Source: Theristus sp. LFF4_11 | Lineage: Eukaryota; Nematoda; Chromadorea; Monhysterida; Xyalidae | Assembly: GCA_030248135.1 (NCBI GenBank) | Contig: JASANC010003706.1 | Location: 1 to 64,000 of the forward strand | Length of the DNA stretch: 64,000 nucleotides | Direction of reading: 5' to 3' | Part shown: positions 46,911 to 55,817 of the stretch, one piece after another | Layout: every line of letters begins with the position of its first letter | Position numbering within the stretch: the stretch's first letter is position 1 | The notes under the pieces: generated by a model | Told to the model about the DNA's origin: nothing | Databases searched by the model: none | What the model saw: the letters and a program-made list of their open reading frames with translations, nothing else | Made by a program: the position numbers and the translations under genes

Positions 46911-49900
46911 AAAACATTGAAGATCCGTCAACGAATGAATCAGCGACCGGAACAGAGCCACATCAACACCAAGCATCAGTTTCACTCAACGAGTGCAACA
47001 AGTGCGGAAAGCACATCAGCAATTCGGCGCAGTTCAATTTGCACATCATGAAACACTTGCCGCGCGGTGTTTACCGTCATCAGTGCGCGTACCCGATCAA
47101 AGGTTGTGAAAAGCGCTGGATTTGTGAAAATACGACAACAACAATAATGCCAACATCAGGGAATAGCGTTCAGGAAACTCGTCACGTTGTCGAGTTTTGA
47201 GTTTCAGGCTGGAAACGCTGCTCGTATGGCACAGTTGCACGTCGTGACCGTCTGCTGAGTCACATTGAGCGTGCGCACGGCCAGGCGCCGGCGGACTGTG
47301 TGCAGTTCTGTGAGATCAACAAAGAGTACGCTGCGATCGAACGACGCTTGCTGCACGAGTGTTTTCCCCAGAGTGAAAAAAGTGTCATGAACATTGAGGA
47401 CGAAACCGACAGACAGAAGAGAACAAAAACAGAAATTGGGCAAAACAGAGAGAACGTCGACAATACAGGGGAGCAACGAGCTGCAGGCGAAGAAGACTGT
47501 GAATTGGGACAGAATCAAGAAGAAGGAAGTGGAGAACTGAAAAGGAACATTGTTCGTGGAGATGGAACAACAGGAATCAGGGGAACGAAACCAAAGAGCA
47601 AACCGAAACTGACACGAAAGCCACAACAGCTGATTTGCCGGAAATGTGATCTGAAGGTGGAGTCTGCGAGGTGTGCGCAACTGCACGCGCCTGTGCACCT
47701 GCCGAAGAACAACCGTTGCTACCAGTGTGCCGTTTTCTTGAATGGTTCGTACTTTTTTGAAATGTTTTTCATAAACCTCTATAAGAGGCCTTCCGCCGAA
47801 AAATCGCCTGAGGGTGGACAGTCTAGAATTGGACTTGGTCTCCGATTCGGCTCAAATTTTAACACAGTCAACTAGGTCCAAAAACTCGGCCAAAAATCAA
47901 TTTTCAGCCCAATCGGCCAAACCACGCGCGAATGGCAGCCATTTTAAAAAGGTACACTTTTTTTGGGAGGGTTTGGGGTTTTGGGAGGGGGGGTTGGGGT
48001 GGGGGGGGGGGTGGGGGTGGTTTTGGGGGGGGGGGTGGGGGGGGGGGGGGGGGGGGGGGGGGTTTGGGGGGGGTGGGGGGGGTTTTTGAACAAAAATAAA
48101 CGGGAAATACTTCAGAAAAACCCGCCTTTTTCCCCGAAGTCCCTTTGGACGTCTCTTAAGAGAGGGGGGGTTGTTGTTGTTTGTTGCCGTGCTGCTGCTG
48201 ATTATTGTTCCGTCGGCAGACGCAGTGCCTTCGCGACCTGTGCCGGCTGGTCCCACAGGTCTCGCGCGACGACGTCGAGCGCTCGAACAGGACACGTGAA
48301 GATGTGGCGAACGTCTTCGTCAGCGTCGTTGCAGAGTGGGCATCGCGCTGGACATCGGCTGTCTATCTTGTGCTGGTATGACGCCAACATCGAACAGTAG
48401 CCCGACCGCAGTTGTGCCAATCGACGCCTCGTGTAGCGTGGCAGTTGGCGCTCAGTCAATGAGATGGGTGGCGCTGGCGCGTTGAGCACAGGGTTCGCCG
48501 GACACCGTGCAATGACGTCCGCGACAGACACGCTGTGGACAAAGTTCAGGAGCTGTTGGCGCGTCGAGTGCTGGACGTTGATCGCCTGGGCGGCCTCGTG
48601 ATCGAACCTTGACGCCAGCGTGTGTTTCATGGCTCTGTGTCGCGTGGAGACGGACGCCTCGCGATGATACGGATGTGCGTCATCGTAGCGCGCGCTCGCG
48701 AGATATTGTACGCAGAGCATGCGGAGGTGTTCCTCCACCGGCAGCTCGGCGCACTCCGTATGCAGGTGATGGACAGGCGCGGCAGTGTGGCAACCCGTGG
48801 CGACGCGGAGCGCTGCATTCTGCACCCGCTGCAGTTTTTCAATGTTCGTGGCGGCTGCGTTGGGCGCCCAGACCGGGGCAGCGTAGTTGATGACGCTCTT
48901 GACTGTCGCGCGGTGCACCGTCAGCAGTGTCTCTTTTGTGGCGCCCCAGCTAGTGCCGCTGAGCGCCTTGAGTGTGCGGACTCGTCTGGATGCCTTGGAC
49001 GCGGTAGCATTGCAGTGTTGCATGAATGACAGTTTTGGATCGAATGTGACGCCGAGAATCTTCGGTGTCAGTTCTGTCGGCAGTTTGGCGTTGGCGATGC
49101 GCACGTTGGGGTCGGCCTTGTGCTCTCGGTTGTCGGGCGTGAATAGCGACGCCGTCGTTTTGTTGACGTTGACTGTCAGGCGTTTACGTTCGAAGAACGC
49201 GCAGAGTTTATTCAGGTATTCAGTCAGCACCGCAGCTGCCTCCGTGTATCGGGGGCTGCTGGCCGTCAGCGTGAAGTCGTCGGCGTAGGAGACGACGTTG
49301 ACCTCTTGTGGCGGCTCAGGAATGTCTGCGACGTACACGTTGAACAGAAGCGGCGATAGCACCGAGCCTTGCGGCACGCCCATTTTTATGTGGCGGTGTG
49401 GTGACGTTGCTCCTCTGAATGTGCAGCACGCTTCTCGACCTCGTAAGTACGCCGATAGCCATCGTAGTAGGGTGCCGGGTAGATCAGTCGTCGAGAGTTG
49501 CTTGAGCAGGAGTCGGTGGTCCACCGTGTCGAAGGCCCTCGACAGGTCTACGCAGACAAGCGCCGTGCGGTCCGCAGGTTTCGGTCTGTTGAAGCCGGTC
49601 GCCACCGATGTCGACACCTTGAGGAGAGCTGAGATTGTAGATCGTCCTTTGCGGAAGCCGTGCTGGTGCTGTCGTAGCTGCGGCAGCAGGTACTGTGACA
49701 GCGGGTCCAGCAACAAGCGTTCCAACAGTTTGGCGACGGGCGAAAGCAGTGACACCGGGCGGTAGCTGTTGCTCAGTTCTGGCGGTTTTCCTGGCTTCAG
49801 GAGCGGAATCACATTGGCTCGCTTCCAGATCGCCGGAATTTTGCATTCATTTATTGACCACGCGAACATGTTGGCCAGCCATCGATGCGCCGTTGGACCC

Positions 49901-52900
49901 AGGTGTTTCAAATGGCGATTGCAGATGCCGTCAGGACCTTGCGCCGTGCTGTTGGAAATAGATTGGCACTTCTTCGCGACCACATCTGTTCCGAAGAACA
50001 AACGGATGTCGCGCTGTCGACGTTTAATTGCTCGGACGACAACTCGCGTGCGTCTGTCGCTGCCGCTGCCCGCAGGGATGAATTGACGGTTGAATGCCGT
50101 CACTATCTGACGCGGGTCACTTTTCTGCTGGGCACCGAATAGTATTGATGCGTTGGCTGGTGCTTGTGCTTTGCGGCCGTCGATTTTCTTGAGCGTGCGC
50201 CAAAGTCTTGTTTCTGGTGTTCGATGATCAATCGTCGACGCAAATTCCCGCCATTTGCGGGCACGTTCGTCACGGATGCACGTTGCGATGCGGTTGTTCA
50301 ATTCGGCCAACTGTTCAGTCTGTGCGGGGTCCTGTCGTCTGAGCTCGTCGCGTCGTCGCTGAAGGTCACGAGCCTCCCTGGGGAAGCTCGGGACAAAGTC
50401 TTTGACGTGACCCGCTGGAATGTGTCGCTTCGACCCAGTCAGGATGGCCGACCGAAATATAGCTTCTGCTTCGTAGACGGATGTCGGTTCGCGTGCCTTC
50501 GACAGGTGTGCATCGACGCAAGTTCTAAATGCCTCCCAGTCGGCCTTCCGGAAGTTGGTGTACGTGCGCCGCGGAGTGCTCAGTATCCTGGGAGCAGCGC
50601 CGGCGATCTCAACGACCACTGGAAGGTGGTCGGAGCTCAGCTCGGCGAGCACCTTCCAAGTACACCGCACTGCAGCTGACACTGGAGCCAACGTGATGTC
50701 CGGGGCCGATGATGCGCTGCCTGCTAGACGTGTCGGGGCGCCGTCGTTGAGTATGACTAGATTTGACGCGGCTATTTGTCCGGCAAGTTCGTCACCCCTC
50801 TGGTCGGGCCGGCCTGCAGCGTCCCAGTCGCGATGATGCGCGTTGACGTCCCCGAGCACAAAGACGTCGTCGGTGAGCAGTGGCTGCAGATGCAGCGAGC
50901 GGCGATCAGCGCAACTACTCACCGGTGGAACGTAAACGTTCACCAGTTTGTAGCCAGCCACGCACACGCTAACTGCTTCGACTTCGTCTCCGATGTCTGC
51001 GGGGACCGTTTCGTTGGAGTAGACGACCGAATCAGAAATCAGGAATGCGACGCCACCGCCGTTTCGGTTTCGGTCCTTGCGCACAGTCGTGAAGCCTGGT
51101 GTTGACAGTTTAACGACGGACTGGTCGAGTTTCGTCTCCTGCACCGCGGCGACATCAATTCGATGACGCCGGAGAAAGTCAAGCAACTCGGGCAGTTTCG
51201 CGCGTAGACCGTTGATGTTCAGTTGCATTAGTCTCAGCGCACGTGTCTGACGGTCGTGAGTGGATGTTGTCGCAGTCGGATGTTGCAGGTGTAGTGTTCG
51301 TGTGTTGGGTGGCCTGGCCGTGTTGCACCCTTTGCAGCGGAATAATTGACGGTCGTACGAGCTCTGTGTCACTCCGCCGGAGCATCGTCTGTGCACCCAC
51401 TCACCACACTGGCCGCATTGGAATGACCATTCGTGGCGTCTGACGCAGTCGTTGCAGTTCGGGCAATGATATTGTCGTGGTCCTGGATTCAATTCGACGT
51501 CGCCGCACAATAGCAATTTACGGCGCAGCCAGGGCGGCGGTCTCTGGTTGCGCCTCGATGAAAACCCGCAGCAGCACGGATGGGCGAAGCCGTGTCGTTG
51601 GCGTTTGCGACCGAGGTCGCCGGTTCCACTTCGAGGAAGCGCCAACATCGGAACCTAATAATGGGGCAGTTGCCAAATTTAACTACAGATAAGGATTAGG
51701 CGCAGTCGGAAACTCCTAGGAAGTGGTTTTAAACATTGGTTTTAAACTTATTCATTACTATGGAACGAAAACGTCTGAAAACGGCAAAAATCCATGTTTA
51801 ACCCATTTTTGGATCAGAAAGAGGTCCGTTTCAAAATGTAATAACGGATTCTACAGCAGTTGTAAAGCTATTAGAAAATAGTTTTTTAAATAAAAATCCG
51901 CACTTAAAATTAGAAATAAAAACAAAAAACACTGGAAAACGCAAAAAAAGTGTTTTTTCCCAATTTTTGGGCAAAAAAATGCCCGAGGCAAAATTATAAG
52001 GACAGATCCAAATTCAGCGATCTTGAAAACCGTCTGGAAAATTGAAAATTTAAATTAAAAATTGTTTCTGAACTGATTTTTTACTGTTAAACGAAAACAT
52101 AACGAAAACATATGAAAAAAATCAACATTTTACCCATTTTTTCGGTGAGCAAGTGGTCAGTTGCAAAATATAACAACTGATTCAAAAACAGCGGTTGTAA
52201 ATCTATTAGAAAATAGTTTTTAATACAAAATTCACGCATAAAATTAAAACAATAAAACAAAAAACACTGAAAAACGCAAAAAAATGTTTTTGCCCAATTT
52301 TTGGGCAAAAAAATGCCCGGGGCAAAAATCTAAGGTCATATTCAAATTCAGCGTCTAAAAAAACACAGGTGCGCATTTGCTTCAGCTATGATACTGGCGT
52401 ATTTGTTGCAGACACTGATCGATGTGTTCAAAAACACAAAGTCTGTGTGGTAAAGACCCTGTAACTTAGCTAACAAAGATGGGAGAGCGTTGAAATTTAG
52501 TACACACGTAGCACACATCTACTGCCAGTTGCACACCAATTTTCAGTAAAATCGCAGTTGTCGGCGCATTTTTAGACCCTCATGACTTCAAAGGAGACGT
52601 CAAAAGTGGGAAAAAAGGCGGGTTTTTCTGAAGTATTTCCCGTTTATTTTTGTTCAATGTGGTCAAATCAAAAAACTAATGCCTGAACCGTCTTTAGCGA
52701 ATCTGAAAACCCCTGTTTACAGCTATTTTGAGATTAACAGCTGCAGAAGGCGCTAGTTTTTTGGTAAAGTTTACAAAATTTTAAAAAAATGGGGCATTTT
52801 ACTAGGGAAATTCAAATTCTTCGCCCCGTAACTCGTAACAGAAGTGCGGGCCAAGCTGGATTTTTGGTGTGCAGTTAGCCCAGGTAAACTGCTACTCACA

Positions 52901-55817
52901 TACCAAATTTGAGCGCAATCTGTTCTGTCGGCACACGTGCAGGAGCATTTGAATTTTCACATTTGATCAAAAAAAGGCTGCATTTAAGCTACTGTACCGC
53001 GCGCATACAATAGGCAATAAAACCAAAAACTAGTCCAAAGATAGCCCAGAGTGTTCCCTAACTACAGTACAAATTTCAGCTCAAATGGTGAACGCACGTG
53101 TTGATGGCAGCGTTTTTCGTAACATGCCCAAAAATGAGGTCCACAAAATGACCTCTCCAAAAAAAGTGTACCTTTTTAAAATGGCTGCCATTCGCGCGTG
53201 GTTTGGCCGATTGGGCTGAAAATTGATTTTTGGCCGAGTTTTTGGACCTAGTTGACTGTGTTGAAATTTGAGCCCAATCGGAGACCAAGTCCAATTCTAG
53301 ACTGTCCACCCTCAGGCGATTTTTCGGCGGAAGGCCTCATAAACAATTTTCTTTTTTCAATTTGCTGCTTTTTTCCAATTCAATTTCATCGTTCATTCTT
53401 TCTGTCAGACAGTGAACGATGCGAGTTTTCGAGTAACGCCGTCACCGGCATTCGTGCGCACCTGCGTGACGTGCACGGCATTGCGCCTGACAACAGCGAA
53501 CTGAAATACACCGACAGACGCAATCAGCTGCGACCGAACATCAGACGGCTCGTCCGCAAATGCTTTCCGGTGTTGCGGTCAGACACGTTTGTGGCAGGTT
53601 AAATGAAAATAATCCAAATTTTGGTGACAGTTCTAATTTTACTGTAGATAGATAAATTCCCGTATTATTTCACCGTTGTTTCAGTCCCGCACGTTCGTAA
53701 GAAAAAGCGCGACGACAAAGACAAGCGCATCAGCATCGGTGCCACCGATTGCACGCGTTGCCCTTTGTCCGGCCGTCCGAAGCGCCGCTGCCACTGGTGT
53801 GGCGTGTCCGTGCTGCCGTCGCCGTCGTGTCTGCGAAATCACGTCGGCAAACACTTGTCCTCGGACAAACACCGATTTCAGTGTCGTGTCATAGGTCGGT
53901 GAAATGATCGTGGGGGAAGCACGGAAGCGTGTGTGCACTGGTCGACGGTCGACTCCGTTTTATTCTGAATTATTAGATCAATTCTAAGGTTTATTTATGG
54001 TTTATATTTTGTTGTTCAATTGGTGTGAGTCTTGCGCGACGCACCGACAATGCAGTGCAGGCAGTCAGTGTGCTAATTTTCTTGAACACACCGGATTTTC
54101 GCTGAACAACTGAACTTCACTGAGTATTTGAATGCTGAATTTCACAATAAGAAGCGTCCGTTGTTCGCAGATCGCGAGGGCGTTGTGTGCGGCTTTGCGT
54201 CGAGCTGCTGGCGTCGTTGTTTGCAGCACGCCGCCGCAAAGCACCCGCGCGTACGACCGGACAAGATTTACCGCAAATACGACAACCACTCCGACCTGGC
54301 ACAACTGGTGGCCTTGTGCTTTCCGAACGTGCAGCAGCGATCGGTGAACAGTGCGTCGACGCCGACGGAAACGCTGCGCAACGGTGAATTTCAGATATGT
54401 TGTACAGTGAGATTATTTCGTGTGCACATTTGGAGTGTCCCACCATTCTCACCGCAGTGGTTTTTTTGGCATTTGACCGAATTATGTTGAGTCGAATGTG
54501 CACTTGAATGTATTTCAGCTGTTTTTGGCATGCCAATCGTTGTGCTCGTGGCCAACCAGCAAAGGCCACATGACCACCATTCGTTGTAGACTCAACTGAA
54601 CCAGCCGCTTCAACGTCCACCACGAAGGTGATGCGCTGCCGAAAGTGCAACGTAACGCTCAGCGGGCTTGGCTTGAAACGACGCGCACACGAGCACGTCC
54701 TGAACAAGCATTTGCCGCCGGAATTGCTGCGCTATCAGTGTACCGCTGTCAAACGGCGTATGAAACCGGTTTTGTTGTTGCGTCGCATTTTCAAGGATCG
54801 TTCAACTTTTTCTAGCCAATAACCAACCGAAAAAAATCAACCGTCAAAAATGAGCTTGGTCAGTATGGGAAGATGAATCTGGATCAATTTCGACTTTTAT
54901 GACTTCTGTGCTCTTTTCGACTCTTTACGCAATGAATTATGATAAATTGTGAAATTCGTAGTTTCAACAAGTTTACTTTCAAAAGCGTTGCCGCAACAGT
55001 CGTGCAGAACGTAAAAAAACAATTAGGGATCGTAATTTCAAGATTTTTTTGTTCTATCATTGTTTTTCAATGTTTTCGTCAACGAAAAGCGTGCAATGTC
55101 TCTGCGACAGGCGGTGTCCACTGTGAGTACACGACCAGCGACTACAAGGAGATGCGTTCGCACATGCACGCGCAACACCCATTCCACACGAGCTACCGCA
55201 AACGTCTCAGTCGCGACTTTTACACGGAGTCCGTGATACGCACGCTGATACGTGAATGCTTTCAGAGGAGTGATGATTACGAAATGCGCCCGACGACCGC
55301 TGGTTGGTGGTTGCATGCATTGTCAGACATGTTCTGATGAACTGAGCTGCTCGCTGATTCGTTCAGTTTCGACAGCTGCGCAGGTCCATTCTGAGCCAGG
55401 TAACCAGGGCAGTTCGGTGCATCGCAAATCGTTGCAGCTTGAAACTCGTGCCATGATGATGTTTTTTATGCTTTTTATCCGAATTCAAAAGCGGCTATCA
55501 TGGCCGTTCAACTTCAGCACAAAGTTTAGCACCAAGTTTGCAGTTTACCGTCACAGTGAACAGTGACTTCGGGAAAATGTTTGACTGCAAGTTGGTGCAA
55601 GCTGAGTTTACCTGCCATTTGTTGAGCGCATGGAGATGGGCTCATTGGATCCTGTATTTCAGATAACCAGGCAATCGGTGATGGTGAAAATGGAGGAGGA
55701 GTCGGTGGAGGAATTTCTATTGATCGTTGCATCAAAAATGAACCGTCGAACGAAGATGAGCATAGTCTGGAGAAGGCGTTCGCGGTGCCAAACTTGTTCG
55801 ACAGTCTTGGTGATTGA
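46911..55817 (+). CDS. Zinc-finger protein Z4, repeated split-finger modules
   Basis: Exons: 46911-47102, 47208-47744, 53409-53597, 53685-53894, 54171-54383, 54590-54757, 55111-55302, 55367-55399, 55663-55817 (stop). Every internal junction is phase 1, about 629 codons. Each module is: finger 1 (for example CNKCGKHISN..HIMKH), a linker often HLP, then finger 2 with C-x9-C-x12/13-H-x4-H (CAYPIKGWKRC..HIERAH; CAVFLNDSERC..HLRDVH; CRVIDREGVVC..HAAAKH; CTAVKRRGVHC..HMHAQH), and about 40 residues on a box such as HECFPQ, RKCFPV, ALCFPN or RECFQR. The last exon is acidic/glycine-rich and ends with FDSLGD. The start is missing (see the exon at 42668). Likely a nuclear nucleic-acid-binding protein; function unknown. 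Intron 47745-53408 is almost wholly one transposon. Confidence 0.75.
47968..48086. other. 119-bp almost pure G tract
   Basis: Lies in the left arm of the 5.55-kb TIR element where the right arm has about 500 bp of ordinary sequence (52660-53160). Could be a true repeat expansion, but more likely a base-calling or gap-filling artefact. Confidence 0.6.
48166..51690 (-). mobile_element. Non-LTR retrotransposon (CR1/L2-like), near full length
   Basis: Single-ORF LINE on the minus strand. 3' UTR very short, ending in AACAACAACAA-type repeats followed by C7. The 5' limit is uncertain (about 51690). A target duplication was not resolved because both sides are repeat sequence. GC-rich compared with its host. 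Confidence 0.7.
48202..51648 (-). CDS. LINE polyprotein: 2A-like leader, PHD finger, endonuclease, reverse transcriptase
   Basis: 1148 uninterrupted codons. Residues 1-47 are a basic leader ending in a hydrophobic LLL; residues 48-57 are CGDVELNPGP, the full D-V-E-x-N-P-G-P ribosome-skipping signature, predicted to release the chain between G56 and P57. Residues 62-108 are a PHD-like finger (CPNC, CGQC, HRRC, CKGC). An APE-type endonuclease follows from about 138 (QLNINGLR, QETKL, GDVNAH, SDHLPV). Reverse transcriptase: RPVSLLSPVAKLLER, GFRKGRST, DLSRAFDTVDH, GVPQGSVLSPLLF and YADD at 788-791. A zinc knuckle CPLC..HIFTCP is near 1110. The layout fits CR1/L2-group elements, some of which are known to carry 2A sequences. 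The intact frame suggests recent activity. Confidence 0.93.
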   Translation of the reverse strand: MLALPRSGTGDLGRKRQRHGFAHPCCCGFSSRRNQRPPPWLRRKLLLCGDVELNPGPRQYHCPNCNDCVRRHEWSFQCGQCGEWVHRRCSGGVTQSSYDRQLFRCKGCNTARPPNTRTLHLQHPTATTSTHDRQTRALRLMQLNINGLRAKLPELLDFLRRHRIDVAAVQETKLDQSVVKLSTPGFTTVRKDRNRNGGGVAFLISDSVVYSNETVPADIGDEVEAVSVCVAGYKLVNVYVPPVSSCADRRSLHLQPLLTDDVFVLGDVNAHHRDWDAAGRPDQRGDELAGQIAASNLVILNDGAPTRLAGSASSAPDITLAPVSAAVRCTWKVLAELSSDHLPVVVEIAGAAPRILSTPRRTYTNFRKADWEAFRTCVDAHLSKAREPTSVYEAEAIFRSAILTGSKRHIPAGHVKDFVPSFPREARDLQRRRDELRRQDPAQTEQLAELNNRIATCIRDERARKWREFASTIDHRTPETRLWRTLKKIDGRKAQAPANASILFGAQQKSDPRQIVTAFNRQFIPAGSGSDRRTRVVVRAIKRRQRDIRLFFGTDVVAKKCQSISNSTAQGPDGICNRHLKHLGPTAHRWLANMFAWSINECKIPAIWKRANVIPLLKPGKPPELSNSYRPVSLLSPVAKLLERLLLDPLSQYLLPQLRQHQHGFRKGRSTISALLKVSTSVATGFNRPKPADRTALVCVDLSRAFDTVDHRLLLKQLSTTDLPGTLLRWLSAYLRGREACCTFRGATSPHRHIKMGVPQGSVLSPLLFNVYVADIPEPPQEVNVVSYADDFTLTASSPRYTEAAAVLTEYLNKLCAFFERKRLTVNVNKTTASLFTPDNREHKADPNVRIANAKLPTELTPKILGVTFDPKLSFMQHCNATASKASRRVRTLKALSGTSWGATKETLLTVHRATVKSVINYAAPVWAPNAAATNIEKLQRVQNAALRVATGCHTAAPVHHLHTECAELPVEEHLRMLCVQYLASARYDDAHPYHREASVSTRHRAMKHTLASRFDHEAAQAINVQHSTRQQLLNFVHSVSVADVIARCPANPVLNAPAPPISLTERQLPRYTRRRLAQLRSGYCSMLASYQHKIDSRCPARCPLCNDADEDVRHIFTCPVRALDVVARDLWDQPAQVAKALRLPTEQ
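51741..52370. repeat. About 330-bp direct duplication in the TIR element
   Basis: Two diverged copies share TATTAGAAAATAGTTTTT, ACAAAAAACACTG and CCCAATTTTTGGGCAAAAAA, each followed by ATGCCCG and an AAATTCAGCG block. Copies start near 51741 and 52075. Confidence 0.65.

Larger units (their letters stand above)
47785..53338. mobile_element. 5.55-kb TIR element inside a Z4 intron, hosting a LINE
   Basis: The outer 180 bp (47785-47965 and 53160-53338) are near-perfect inverted repeats, starting GAGGCCTTCCGCCGAAAAAT. A second matching pair lies further in (48090-48160 and 52600-52660, CGGGAAATACTTCAGAAAAA in reverse). Flanks give a 4-bp ATAA duplication (47781-47784, 53339-53342). Removing it leaves an intron of about 106 bp. 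No transposase is seen in its own sequence; the interior holds a non-LTR retrotransposon (minus strand) and AT-rich repeats. Confidence 0.8.

Noticed and set aside
42668..46911. Direct splice of 42883 to 46911 as one Z4 transcript
   Set aside because: Phases do not fit (0 to 1). The exons are kept separate unless another exon is found.
48609..51105. Several + strand frames across the LINE
   Set aside because: They are antisense shadows of the GC-rich reverse-transcriptase ORF.
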